Notes: generated by a model not told the origin, from the letters alone. Positions 44,003-52,518 are shown, counted from the stretch's first letter. The stretch is 64,000 nucleotides of DNA from an uncultured Pseudomonadota bacterium (GCA_903834835.1 CAILKO010000035.1:186539-250538); one strand, 5' to 3'. Numbers and translations: made by a program.

Positions 44003-44452
44003 ATGCCAGACATCTTCATCAGCTATTCAACAGCCGACGCAGCAGCAGCGCGATTCATTCATCGAAATCTTGTTGAACAAGGTGTCTCGGCTTTCTTAGC
44101 TGCGGCCTCACTACAGCCTGGTCAACAGTGGTCACCAGAAATACTGGAGGCTCTGCGTGGCTCCGACTGTGTGCTCTTCCTCGCAAGTCGAAGTGCCTGC
44201 GCCTCTCCATGGGTGCAACAAGAACTTGGGTATGCGATCGGCGCAAAGAAGAAGCTAATCCCAATCATCTGGGATATGAAGCCAACGGAACTGCCGGGTT
44301 GGGTAAGTGGCTACCAAGCGCTTGACCTCGCGCGTCACTCGGCGGAGGAAGTCAAACATGAAGTTTCGGCCATCGCCGCGCGGATCAAAGCCAATAAGCA
44401 AACCGCGCTCTTGATGGCAGGCCTCGCTCTTGCTGCCCTCTTTCTCAAGTAG
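44003..44452 (+). CDS. TIR-domain protein with C-terminal membrane anchor, integron cassette 6
   Basis: 149 residues. TIR fold from residue 3: DIFISYSTADAAAARFIHRN (box 1), QGVSAFLAAASLQPGQQW, DCVLFLASRSACASPWVQQE with the NADase-type catalytic Glu (Glu74) in the S-x-W-x-x-x-E arrangement, and KKLIPIIWD (box 2/3 region). The C-terminus KQTALLMAGLALAALFLK is a single membrane helix. Bacterial TIR proteins usually cleave NAD+ or make cyclic-ADPR signals in phage defence. As a stand-alone membrane-tethered TIR in a cassette it lacks an obvious sensor partner. Confidence 0.88.
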   Translation: MPDIFISYSTADAAAARFIHRNLVEQGVSAFLAAASLQPGQQWSPEILEALRGSDCVLFLASRSACASPWVQQELGYAIGAKKKLIPIIWDMKPTELPGWVSGYQALDLARHSAEEVKHEVSAIAARIKANKQTALLMAGLALAALFLK

Positions 44453-44461
44453 CAAAGTGAC

Positions 44462-44542
44462 GCCTAACCCTTCCATCGAGAGGGTCGTCCTATCGGCGGG
44501 CTTTGCACGCCTACTGGCCTCTGGTCATTTCCGACGTTAACC
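44462..44542 (+). other. attC recombination site 6
   Basis: Left box GCCTAAC nine bases after the TIR stop and right box GTTAACC fourteen bases before the next start. Arms CATCGAGAGGGTC and GGCCTCTGGTCATTTCC pair imperfectly; the inner part GGCGGGC...GCACGCC forms the tip. Confidence 0.75.
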
Positions 44543-44556
44543 AACGAGCGCAGACC

Positions 44557-45009
44557 ATGCCAAAGAAGTATGTCCTGCCCTCCTTTCTCTCGGGCATGGT
44601 GCCCCAAGAAATCTACGAGCGTTGGTTGCGCCGAAAGGCTCAGGCGCACGTGCGCCGCGATAGGCGACGCGGCAATCTCGAAGCAATCGGAGAAATGTAC
44701 CGCGATGCAATACATTCAGCCGTAATCGAGAGCGCTGGACTTGATGCCTACACGGGTGAGGAGCTCGATTGGACGCTCATTAGTCAATACGACAATGACG
44801 AGTCAAGAGAGAACGGAAGGCACTACAAGCGTGGATTTGCGCTACTGCCCACAGTCGACCATGTAGGCGACGGAACCGGGCCGGCGAATTTTAAGATTTG
44901 CGGCTGGCGGACCAATGACGCAAAGAGTGATCTTGATCTGCCTGAGTTCCTGTCAGTGTGCGAATCGGTCCTGAAGCATCATGGCTATGCTGTGCGCAAC
45001 GCTGGCTAA
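44557..45009 (+). CDS. HNH-like protein, integron cassette 7
   Basis: 150 residues. A basic N-terminal stretch (RWLRRKAQAHVRRDRRRG) is followed by ESAGLDAYTGEELDWTLISQ and a region FALLPTVDHVGDGTGPANF with KICGWRTNDAKSDL. The His in TVDHVG and the Asn in RTNDAKSDL sit as in degenerate HNH nucleases that are common in integron cassettes. No Cys pairs are present. Activity is uncertain. The stop overlaps the left box of the last attC. Confidence 0.7.
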   Translation: MPKKYVLPSFLSGMVPQEIYERWLRRKAQAHVRRDRRRGNLEAIGEMYRDAIHSAVIESAGLDAYTGEELDWTLISQYDNDESRENGRHYKRGFALLPTVDHVGDGTGPANFKICGWRTNDAKSDLDLPEFLSVCESVLKHHGYAVRNAG

Positions 45010-45092
45010 CACTTAACCCCAAGGCGACGCCATCAAGCGCTGCACCTCAATTGGCATTTGCGCGTAGCGCGCTTGGGCTCCGCGTTGTTGCG
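45004..45092 (+). other. attC-like site 7, end of the array
   Basis: Left box GGCTAAC overlaps the stop of cassette 7. Arms AAGGCGACGCCATCAAGCGC and GCGCGCTTGGGCTCCGCG pair well, but the right box reads GTTGTTG/GTTGCGT rather than GTTRRRY. A further GCCTAAC at 45094-45100 may be the debris of another site. Confidence 0.55.
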
Positions 45093-45128
45093 TGCCTAAC
45101 CGCATAGCCTGACCGCTCGATAGCCCCT

Positions 45129-45857
45129 CTACCCCTTAGTCGCCTTCCCCAACCGCTCCGCGTTATCCCGCGTATCCGAAATATTGATCCGCGGCCGCTT
45201 CTTCCCCTCTTCTGTCATGCGCGCCATGATCTCCTCGGCCATCTTCACCATGCGCTGCGCGGCGGGCCGCGCTTCGAGGGCATGGAACCAGCGCGTGAAG
45301 TGCGGGTGGGCCGAGCCGTCGCCGAGGCGCACGCGGTAGCGGCGCGTCCAGGGCCAGGTGGCGATGTCGGCGATGCTGTACTCCGCCCCGCCCAGCCACT
45401 TCGATTCGCCCAACCGGTTGTCGAGCACGCGAAAGAGCCGCAGCACTTCGTTGTTGTAGCGCTCGCGTGCGTACTGCAGGCCCGCATCCACCGGCTCCGG
45501 GCGATTGGTGAAATGCCCGGCCTGGCCGAACATCGGCCCGACGTGCGCCATCTGGAACATCAGCCACTGCAGCACGTCGTACTTGCCGCGCACGGAACGC
45601 GGCAGGAACTTCCCGGTCTTGCCCGCGAGGTAGACGAGGATCGCGCCGGATTCCATCATCGTGTAGCGCCCGCCCGGGCCCGCCGGATCGACGATGGCGG
45701 GAATGCGGTTGTTCGGTGAGAGCCTGAGATAGTCCGGACTGAACTGGTCGCCCGCCATGATGTTCACGTCCACATGCTTCCAGGGGAGCCCGGTCTCCTC
45801 CAGCATGAGCATGACCTTCTGGCCGTTGGAAGTCGGCATGGAATGCAGTTCGATCAT
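45129..45857 (-). CDS. glutathione S-transferase family protein (YfcG/Nu-like), copy 1
   Basis: 242 residues. N-terminal thioredoxin fold (about 1-85): IELHSMPTSNGQKVMLMLEE with the Thr/Ser-Asn-Gly active-site stretch of YfcG-type GSTs, NRIPAIVDPAGPGGRYTMMESGAI with the Glu-Ser glutathione-binding pair; then a C-terminal helical domain (LQWLMFQMAHVGPMFGQAGHF). Likely glutathione-disulfide reductase or transferase in the cytosol. It is very similar along its whole length to the neighbour at 45903-46631, indicating tandem duplication, and related to the one at 49440. It is separated from the cassette array by 120 bases. Confidence 0.93.
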   Translation of the reverse strand: MIELHSMPTSNGQKVMLMLEETGLPWKHVDVNIMAGDQFSPDYLRLSPNNRIPAIVDPAGPGGRYTMMESGAILVYLAGKTGKFLPRSVRGKYDVLQWLMFQMAHVGPMFGQAGHFTNRPEPVDAGLQYARERYNNEVLRLFRVLDNRLGESKWLGGAEYSIADIATWPWTRRYRVRLGDGSAHPHFTRWFHALEARPAAQRMVKMAEEIMARMTEEGKKRPRINISDTRDNAERLGKATKG

Positions 45858-45902
45858 GGTTCTCTCCCCTTCTCTCGCTCGTGTCCCTGAGGCCGTGACG
45901 GC

Positions 45903-46631
45903 CTAGTGCCCCGTCGCCTTGCCTAGCCGCGCGGCGTTGTCCTTCGTGTCGTAGATGTTCACCGGCGGTTTGGCCTCACCGGCGCGGGTCATGCGCTCGC
46001 GGATCTCGATGGCCATCGCGTTGTTGCGCTGGACGGCGGGGCGCGCTTCCATCGTGCGGTACCAGCGCATGAAGTACGGATACTCGGCTTCCGTGATGCC
46101 GCGGTCGGGATGGCTGCGGGTCCAGGGATAGACCGCCATGTCCGCGATGCTGTATTCCGCGCAGCCGATCCAGCGCGATTCCGCGAGCCGGTTGTCCAGT
46201 ACGCGATACAACCGCCGCGCTTCGTTCAGGTAGCGCTCGCGCGCGTACTTCAGGCCCGCGTCCTCCTCCTTCTTCAGCGTGAGGAAATGCCCGGCCTGGC
46301 CGAACATCGGCCCCACATGCGCCATCTGGAACATCAGCCACTGCAGCACGTCGTACTTGCCGCGCACCGAACGCGGCAGGAACTTCCCGGTCTTGCCCGC
46401 GAGATAGAGGAGGATCGCGCCCGATTCCATCATCGTGTACGACCCGCCCGGCCCGTCGGGATCGACCAGCGCCGGGATCTTGTTGTTCGGCGAGAGCTTC
46501 AGATGACCGGCCTTGAACTGGTCCCCGGTGCGGATGTCGACATCCACATGTTTCCAGGGCAGGCCGCACTCCTCCAGCATGATCATGACCTTCTGGCCGT
46601 TCGGGGTCGGCATGGAATGCAGTTCAAGCAT
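45903..46631 (-). CDS. glutathione S-transferase family protein (YfcG/Nu-like), copy 2
   Basis: 242 residues, same architecture and length as the downstream copy 1; they share MPxxNGQKVMxMLEExGLPW, YTMMESGAI, RSVRGKYDVLQWLMFQMAHV and a C-terminal IYDTKDNAARLGKATGH-like tail. Differences are concentrated in the helical domain that forms the electrophile pocket, so substrate ranges may differ. It is divergent from the coiled-coil gene; a TAGTAAC...GTTACTA palindrome lies 84 bases upstream of its start. Confidence 0.93.
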   Translation of the reverse strand: MLELHSMPTPNGQKVMIMLEECGLPWKHVDVDIRTGDQFKAGHLKLSPNNKIPALVDPDGPGGSYTMMESGAILLYLAGKTGKFLPRSVRGKYDVLQWLMFQMAHVGPMFGQAGHFLTLKKEEDAGLKYARERYLNEARRLYRVLDNRLAESRWIGCAEYSIADMAVYPWTRSHPDRGITEAEYPYFMRWYRTMEARPAVQRNNAMAIEIRERMTRAGEAKPPVNIYDTKDNAARLGKATGH

Positions 46632-46715
46632 GGGCAGCTCCTTGCAGGGGGATGCGGCGATTATGAAGCGTCGCGCGGCTGAAGGGGGCAGCCCGGGGAC
46701 GTCCTTCGGAAATAT

Positions 46716-46735
46716 TAGTAACGTATATGTTACTA
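46716..46735. promoter_or_regulatory. operator-like palindrome TAGTAAC-N6-GTTACTA
   Basis: 20-bp inverted repeat TAGTAACGTATATGTTACTA in an AT-rich patch of the 260-base gap between GST copy 2 and the coiled-coil gene. The same 7-bp arms and spacing occur at the centre of the metK-znuB palindrome, and the right flank (GTTACTATCTA) is identical there. Size and symmetry suit a TetR- or MarR-type operator. The rest of the gap shows no gene. Confidence 0.55.
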
Positions 46736-46890
46736 TCTATGCGCCCACCCGGCGAATTTGCTCCCCTCGCACCCGAATTGGGCCGGATTTCCGGCGCTGT
46801 TCCATGCACCGCCCTGACGGCGGCGACACGAAACTCTCAACCAGCGTCCCTCCATCCACCCGTCATCATCCCTGCCCAGGGGGCCGGACC

Positions 46891-49428
46891 ATGCAGACAG
46901 CCGAACACACCACAGACCCGGCCGCGCTCGGCGCCACCGAAGTCGAGCGCCTTGCCACCCTGAAGCTCGCGTTCTCGCGCGCCGAAACCGAGGCCGGCGC
47001 GGCGCTCGCCTCGGAAGCCCGCGAAGGCGCCGAACGGCGCCTGCGTGCCGCCGCCGAGAAACGCGCCCAGGCCGAAACCGATGCGCGCCGCGCGATCGAA
47101 CAGCGCATCCGCGCCGAGCAGGCCGCCGAAGCCGATGCCCAGGCGCGCCGTGAAAACGAAAAGCGTGCGGCCCTGCTGCTGCAGGAAAAGCGTCAGGCCG
47201 AACAGGCATTGAACGACGCCGCACGCCAGCGCACCGAAGCCGAGCGCGAAGCCGCGGACGCCGCGCTGCGCCGGCTCGCCGCCGAGCGCGAGGCGCTGCG
47301 CTTCGCCGAAGCCCTGCGCGAGGCCGAGGACGCCACCGCCGCCAGCGCACTGCGCGCAGCCGAGACCGCACGCGAGGCCGCCGAACGCATTGCGCAGGCC
47401 GAAGCCCGCACCCGCGCCGAAGAAACCGAAGCCCGGGCGCTCGCCAGCGCCCGTGAAGCCGCAGAAAAGGAAACTGCCGAAGCGATCCGCGAACGTGCCG
47501 TAAACGAAGCCCGCGCGCTCGAGGAAGCGCGCCAGCGCGCTGCCGCCGAGCGTCTTGCCGCCCAGGCCGCGCGCGAGCGCGCCGACGAGGAAGCACGCGC
47601 CCGCATGCATGCCGAAGCGCGCGAAAGCGCCGAGCGCGCCGCGCGCGAGGAAGCCGAGGCTCGGGCACAGGCCGAATCGGCGCTTGCCGAAGTGGCGCGC
47701 GAACACATGATGGCGGGCGCCCGCGAGCGCGTCGCCGCCGAACGCCGCCGTCAGGCCGAGAAATCCGGTCTTGCGCTCGCCGCGCGTGCCCTCGACGAAG
47801 CCGAAGCCGCGGCGCGCGAGGCCGAGACCGCGCAGCAGCTCGAAGCCGAACGCGAACGGCTCGCCGCCGAGCATCTGGAACTGGAAGCGCAGCGACGTGT
47901 CGACGTGGAGCGCGCGCTCGAGTCGGAACGCGAAGCGCACCGCATCGAGCTCGACTCCGCCCGCCGCGTGGCCGAACGCGCGGAGCGTGCCGAGGCGCTG
48001 CGCCTCGCCGCCGAAGCCGCGACCGCAGCGATTGCCGCACGCGAGGCCGCGGACGAAGAAGCGCGCGCGGCGGAACTCGCGCAGGCCGCAACCGCTGCAG
48101 CGCTTGCCGAGGCCGCGCGTGTACGCGCCCGCGCCGATGCGGCCGCAGAAGCCGCGCTGCAGGCACGCATCGCCGAGGAAGAGCGCGCCCGCATGGCCGC
48201 CGAACGACGCGCGCAGGCGGAAACCGACGCGCTCGCTGCCGCCGCACAGACCGCTGCCGCACAGCAGGCGCTGGAGGAAGCCGCCATCGCCCTGCAGCAG
48301 GCCGAGGACAGCCTGCGCCGCACGGCCGCGATGCGCCTCGAAGCCGCCCAGGATGCGCTCGCCGCCGAGCGCACGCGGATCGAAGCGGAAAAGGCCGCCG
48401 CCTGCGCGGCCATGCAACGCACCGAAGCCGAGGCGGCACGCGCCGAAGCCGCTTTGCGCGCGCGGGCGGACGACGAGGAAGCCGCCCGCAGCGCCGAAGC
48501 GCTGGCGCGCGAACTCGATGCGAGCCGCAGCACGAATGCGGAGCGCCTGCGGGCGCAGAACGCGCAGCAGCGCGCGGCGGCACGCGCGAGCCACCTTGCC
48601 GAGGCGCTCGCAGCCACCGCCGGCCGCGAAGCGCGCGCGCAGACCGAAGCAAACCTTGCCGAGCGCCGCAGACTGCATGCCGAGCGCGACGCCGCGCGCG
48701 CCGCCGAGGCAAGGCGCGATGCCGCGCAGGCGCTCGCACTCGAGGCCGAAGCGCGCCTCGCCACTGAACAGCAACTGGCCGAACTCGAGGCCGCGAACCT
48801 CGCTGCTGCGGCCGACCTGCGCACCACGATCGAAGCGCGCCTCGCCGACGAGCGGGCACGCGAAGCGGCGATTCAGGCCCGCGCGCAGGCGGAGCTTCAG
48901 GCAGGCGAAGCCGCCCGCATCGCACTGGATACCGAGCGACAGCTGCTGCAGGAAGCCGAGGGCCGCGTTGCGAGCGCAGCCGCGAGCGCGCGCGAACTGA
49001 TCGAACGCGCCCGCACCGCCACCGAAGAGAAGATCGCGCGGATCCGCACGCTCGCCGAGGACGAACGCATCGCCCTCGATCAGCGCGTGGCGGCGGAGAT
49101 GGCGCGCTCGCGGGACGAGATCGAAGCCACACGCCATCGCGAGCGCAGGCGGGCGCAGGGCAAACGCGCCGCACTCGCAGGCGCGGCGCTCTCCTGTGCC
49201 GCCATCGGCGCCGCCCTCGCCGTGCAGTCCTGGCCCGGGCATGCGGATGCGAGCACCGGTGGGAGCAATGCCCCGGCGGGAACCACTGCAACGGCAGGAA
49301 CTCAGGCCACTTCAGGCACCCTTGCAACGCCGGGCACCGCGCGTTCCGCGGGCGGCGGCATCGAGCTGAAGGTGAGTCGCGGGCTGGACAACATGCCCGC
49401 TGCGGCACGACCGAAGACGCGCGGCTAG
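46891..49428 (+). CDS. giant Ala/Glu/Arg coiled-coil protein with C-terminal membrane segment
   Basis: 845 residues from ATG 46891. Residues about 20-750 are an almost unbroken charged helix of Ala, Glu and Arg with TolA-like repeats such as AERRLRAAAEKRAQAE and EAEAARAEAALRARADDEEA; there is no proline or glycine break over long stretches. Near the C-terminus a basic RERRRAQGKR precedes a single membrane helix (AALAGAALSCAAIGAALAVQ, about 765-785), followed by a Gly/Thr/Ala-rich tail ending AARPKTRG. The layout predicts a tail-anchored cytosolic rod about 100 nm long. Not a known family. Strong codon bias keeps it in frame with its genome (high GC3), so it is not recent DNA. Confidence 0.7.
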   Translation: MQTAEHTTDPAALGATEVERLATLKLAFSRAETEAGAALASEAREGAERRLRAAAEKRAQAETDARRAIEQRIRAEQAAEADAQARRENEKRAALLLQEKRQAEQALNDAARQRTEAEREAADAALRRLAAEREALRFAEALREAEDATAASALRAAETAREAAERIAQAEARTRAEETEARALASAREAAEKETAEAIRERAVNEARALEEARQRAAAERLAAQAARERADEEARARMHAEARESAERAAREEAEARAQAESALAEVAREHMMAGARERVAAERRRQAEKSGLALAARALDEAEAAAREAETAQQLEAERERLAAEHLELEAQRRVDVERALESEREAHRIELDSARRVAERAERAEALRLAAEAATAAIAAREAADEEARAAELAQAATAAALAEAARVRARADAAAEAALQARIAEEERARMAAERRAQAETDALAAAAQTAAAQQALEEAAIALQQAEDSLRRTAAMRLEAAQDALAAERTRIEAEKAAACAAMQRTEAEAARAEAALRARADDEEAARSAEALARELDASRSTNAERLRAQNAQQRAAARASHLAEALAATAGREARAQTEANLAERRRLHAERDAARAAEARRDAAQALALEAEARLATEQQLAELEAANLAAAADLRTTIEARLADERAREAAIQARAQAELQAGEAARIALDTERQLLQEAEGRVASAAASARELIERARTATEEKIARIRTLAEDERIALDQRVAAEMARSRDEIEATRHRERRRAQGKRAALAGAALSCAAIGAALAVQSWPGHADASTGGSNAPAGTTATAGTQATSGTLATPGTARSAGGGIELKVSRGLDNMPAAARPKTRG

Positions 49429-49439
49429 CAAGACCCCGG

Positions 49440-50066
49440 CTAGGGCGGCGTCGGGACGGCCATGCCGCGCACCACGGCGGGCCGGCGCGCGATCATCGTG
49501 TACCAGCGCTCCACGTTCGGGAAATCCGCCAGGTCCACCTGCTGCCATTCGTGGCGCGCCACCCAGGGAAAGGTGGCGATGTCGGCAATCGAATACTCGC
49601 GCGCGAGATAGAGTTCGTCGGCCAGCCGGCGCTCGAGCACAGCGTAGAGGCGGCGCGTCTCGGTGCGATAACGCTCCATCGCATAGGGCACCGTTTCCTT
49701 CGCGTTGCGCAGGAAGTGATGCGCCTGGCCGAACATCGGCCCCACCCCGCCCATCTGGAACATGAGCCACTGCAGGCACTCGTACTTGCCGCGCACATCG
49801 AGCGGCATCAGGCGGCCGGTCTTGCCGGCCAGGTAGACCAGAATCGCGCCCGACTCGAACAGCGTGAACGGCTTGCCGTCCGGCCCCTCGTGGTCGACGA
49901 TCGCGGGGATCTTGGCGTTCGGGTTGATCGCCTGGAAATCCGGCTCGAACTGCTCGCCCGCGCCGATATTCACCGGATGCACGCTGTATTCGAGCGCGCA
50001 CTCCTCCAGCATGATGGACACCTTGCGCCCGTTGGGGGTGGCCCAGGTGTAGAGCTCGATGGTCAC
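49440..50066 (-). CDS. glutathione S-transferase family protein, copy 3
   Basis: 208 residues from GTG 50066, which overlaps the MipA/OmpV stop (GTGA). N-terminal [20 protein letters not shown], then AKIPAIVDHEGPDGKPFTLF with ESGAILVYLAGKTGRLMP and VRGKYECLQWLMFQMGGVGP. It is clearly related to the pair at 45.1-46.6 kb but shorter at the C-terminus. It is the last gene of a four-gene overlapping set (GST-cca-mipA-GST) on the minus strand. Confidence 0.92.
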   Translation of the reverse strand: MTIELYTWATPNGRKVSIMLEECALEYSVHPVNIGAGEQFEPDFQAINPNAKIPAIVDHEGPDGKPFTLFESGAILVYLAGKTGRLMPLDVRGKYECLQWLMFQMGGVGPMFGQAHHFLRNAKETVPYAMERYRTETRRLYAVLERRLADELYLAREYSIADIATFPWVARHEWQQVDLADFPNVERWYTMIARRPAVVRGMAVPTPP

Positions 50067-51442
50067 AGCGTCCACTCCAGATAGGTATAGAGATAGTTCG
50101 AGCCGCCGTTCACGTTGCCGAGCAGCTGCGAGCTGCCGAAGATCCCCGAGCGGTGCGAGATGCCGACCCCGATCAGCGTGTCGCGCAGGAAGCGCGCCCC
50201 GGTCAGATCGCCGAGGTTCACGTCCACCGTGGGATCGAGGTAGTTGAGCAGCCTGGAGGTCGGCCGGCCGCGCCGCGCCTGTTCGATCACCTCGGGCATC
50301 GGCACGCGGCGCGCATAGGAGAGACCCGCGCCGAAGCCCACGCGCGTGCGCAGGCGCGAACTCCACGGAAAGCCGTAGTAGTAGGCGCGCAGATAGGCGT
50401 TCAGCTGCACGAAATCCGGCTGGAAGCCGCGCTCGCGGTGGCGCATCAGACCGAGAAAGCCCGCCACCGAGACAGGCCAGCCGTTCAGATGCTCGACGAA
50501 GGTCCGCCCGACTTCCACCGCATCGATGCCGGTGTCGTCCTTGGTGTGGATGCTCGCGCAGCGCAGCGTCACCGTATTGATGAAGTTGCAGTCGGTGGAG
50601 GCGCCGCGCAGCACGCGCAGGATCACCGGCTTGTGCTCGGGCCAGGGCTCGTGCTGGTTGGAGAAGTCGTACATCACGCCGAACATGCCCGTCAGCTGGC
50701 TGCGATGCTCGACGATCGGGCTCGCGCGCACTTCGTTCGACCAGCGTGTCAGCCCGAGCGAACCGAACACGCGCGCGTTCGGCGTGATATCCCAGCTCGC
50801 AAAGAGGCCGATGCTGCTGTTGAAACCCGCGCCCGCGCGATAGGCCGGGCGGCCAGCGATCGCTTCGTCATCCGACACGCCGTAGTAGTAGTTGTTCAGC
50901 CGCGCGCTGCGCCAGGCGATGCCGAGCTGGGGCTGCAGGCGCAGCCGGCCGCTGCGCCAGTCGTAGTCATAGCCGAGCCGCAGCTCGGCGCCGCGCGAGG
51001 CATCGAGCGCATCGTGCAGGAACTCTCCCGATAGCGCGCCGTAGCGCCCCTGCCAGCGCCAGCTCGCGCCGACATCCACGCCCGTATCGCGCCGCGACAG
51101 TCCGGCGAGCGCGGGCGGCAGCGACTGCGAACTCATACCCTCGAACCGGTGCGTGATGAAAAGATCGAAACGCTGCGTCGGAACAGGTTCGTACTTGATG
51201 CCGGCGCGATAGGCGTGCAGATAGAAGCGCCGGCCTTCGTAGAGATAGACCGGCAGCAGATCGCCGCGCGTGCCCTCGCCCAGATAGGGCGAATGCTCGA
51301 TGCGCGAGGCCGCGCCGATGCCGACCGAACCGGGCTCGGCGAGCGCATCGATGAAAGGATCGCTCGCCCCCGCCAGCGCCGTGCCGGAAGCGACGCCCCC
51401 GAGCAGTGCGAGGCTGGCGATCTGCCGGGAAAGGCGCTTCAT
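50063..51442 (-). CDS. MipA/OmpV-type outer-membrane protein
   Basis: 459 residues from ATG 51442, which overlaps the cca stop. Signal peptide to about residue 25 (GTALAG). The first half shows the MipA/OmpV pattern ([74 protein letters not shown]) and continues with barrel strands. The second half (about 285-459) carries an additional barrel-like segment and ends in YTYLEWTL with a C-terminal aromatic pattern. Members are about 250-280 residues, so this one is nearly double length. OmpV proteins act as scaffolds or porins; function here is open. Confidence 0.85.
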   Translation of the reverse strand: MKRLSRQIASLALLGGVASGTALAGASDPFIDALAEPGSVGIGAASRIEHSPYLGEGTRGDLLPVYLYEGRRFYLHAYRAGIKYEPVPTQRFDLFITHRFEGMSSQSLPPALAGLSRRDTGVDVGASWRWQGRYGALSGEFLHDALDASRGAELRLGYDYDWRSGRLRLQPQLGIAWRSARLNNYYYGVSDDEAIAGRPAYRAGAGFNSSIGLFASWDITPNARVFGSLGLTRWSNEVRASPIVEHRSQLTGMFGVMYDFSNQHEPWPEHKPVILRVLRGASTDCNFINTVTLRCASIHTKDDTGIDAVEVGRTFVEHLNGWPVSVAGFLGLMRHRERGFQPDFVQLNAYLRAYYYGFPWSSRLRTRVGFGAGLSYARRVPMPEVIEQARRGRPTSRLLNYLDPTVDVNLGDLTGARFLRDTLIGVGISHRSGIFGSSQLLGNVNGGSNYLYTYLEWTL

Positions 51443-52518
51443 TCCAGAACCGACGCGATCGCGTGCTCGCGCGCGGCCTCCACCGCACCCGCGATCGCGG
51501 CGGGCGCAGGGGCGGCGCGCGCCACCGCGCCCGCGTCCACGCCCCGCGCTGCAGCAAGCGCGCGCGCGAGACGCGAGGCGCTCTGCTCGAGGCGCGCATC
51601 GCCCGAGGCAAGCTGCGCGGCCGCAAGCAGGGCCGTGAAACGCTCCGGACGCCGCAGCGCATCGGCGCATTTGATCGCCCCGAGCAGGCCTGCCGCATCG
51701 GCCCCGGCCGCGGCCTCGAGCAGGCCGCGACAGCGAATGACGGATTCGGCCAGCTCGCGCGACTCGTTCGGCGCGCGCAGACGTTCGCAGAGCATCGCGA
51801 GCGGCGCGGGCGACATCGTCCACGCGAGCATCGCAAAGCGCACTTCGAGCGCGGCCCCGGCCGCGACCGCGCGCGCGAGGGCGAGCGGATCCGGGTGCAC
51901 TTCGGGCAGGTGGTGGGCGAGATAGCCGCACTCGGCGAGCACCTCGAACATGCGCTGGGGGTGCGCCTCGGCAAGCCCGCGCGAGAACTCCTGCCAGACG
52001 CGCTCGGGCACCAGAAAATCCGCCTCGCCGCTCTCGACCATCGCGCGCATCAGCGCCATGGTCTCGGGTGCAACGCCGAAATCGAAGCGCGCGGCAAAGC
52101 GCGCGACACGCAGGATGCGCACCGGATCTTCCGCGAAGGCCGCGCTCACGTGGCGCAGCAGGCCCGCGCGCAGATCGCGTTCGCCCCCATAGGGATCGAC
52201 GATCGCCCCGGCTTCGTCCTGCGCCATCGCATTGATCGTTAGGTCGCGCCGCAGCAGATCCTCTTCGAGCGTGACTTCCGGCGAGGCATGCACGATGAAG
52301 CCGCGATAACCGCGACCGCTCTTCCTCTCGGTGCGCGCGAGCGCGTACTCCTCGTGCGTGACCGGATGCAGGAACACGGGAAAATCGCGCCCCACGGGCC
52401 GGTAGCCGAGCGCGCTCATCTGCTCGGGCGTGGCGCCGACCACGACCCAGTCGCGATCCGCGCCGGGCCGCCCGATCAGTGCATCGCGCACCGCGCCACC
52501 GACGATGTAGGTCTTCAT
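51439..52518 (-). CDS. cca: CCA-adding tRNA nucleotidyltransferase
   Basis: 359 residues. Class II nucleotidyltransferase: head domain with [13 protein letters not shown] and [13 protein letters not shown] (the DxD metal site is in the DRDW region), neck [12 protein letters not shown] and [20 protein letters not shown] with [12 protein letters not shown]. The C-terminal HD phosphatase domain present in many proteobacterial Cca proteins is missing: after about residue 230 no HD motif is seen. It still should add CCA to tRNA 3' ends. ATGA overlaps join it to the GST upstream and mipA downstream. Confidence 0.95.
   Translation of the reverse strand: MKTYIVGGAVRDALIGRPGADRDWVVVGATPEQMSALGYRPVGRDFPVFLHPVTHEEYALARTERKSGRGYRGFIVHASPEVTLEEDLLRRDLTINAMAQDEAGAIVDPYGGERDLRAGLLRHVSAAFAEDPVRILRVARFAARFDFGVAPETMALMRAMVESGEADFLVPERVWQEFSRGLAEAHPQRMFEVLAECGYLAHHLPEVHPDPLALARAVAAGAALEVRFAMLAWTMSPAPLAMLCERLRAPNESRELAESVIRCRGLLEAAAGADAAGLLGAIKCADALRRPERFTALLAAAQLASGDARLEQSASRLARALAAARGVDAGAVARAAPAPAAIAGAVEAAREHAIASVLE

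Larger units (their letters stand above)
40326..45092 (+). mobile_element. integron gene-cassette array without integrase (CALIN or distal array)
   Basis: Seven attC-like sites and one lone boundary box separate eight genes in seven cassettes, all on the plus strand. Each gene starts 8-23 bases after a GTTRRRY-like box and ends close to the next RYYYAAC-like box, as in integron cassettes. The region is visibly AT-richer than the flanks and its codon use differs. Cargo: unknown protein, zinc-finger plus HNH pair, Ntn hydrolase, GIY-YIG, 59-residue membrane protein, TIR protein, HNH-like protein. No tyrosine recombinase of the IntI type is in the window (the only one, xerC, is core). Confidence 0.85.

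Noticed and set aside
46733-49408. Long open frames (891 and 801 codons) on the minus strand opposite the coiled-coil gene
   Set aside because: They arise because GC-rich Ala/Glu/Arg codons leave the antisense frames open; the protein sequences are Arg/Pro/Cys- or Phe/Gly-rich junk with no signal or domain and no ribosome site.
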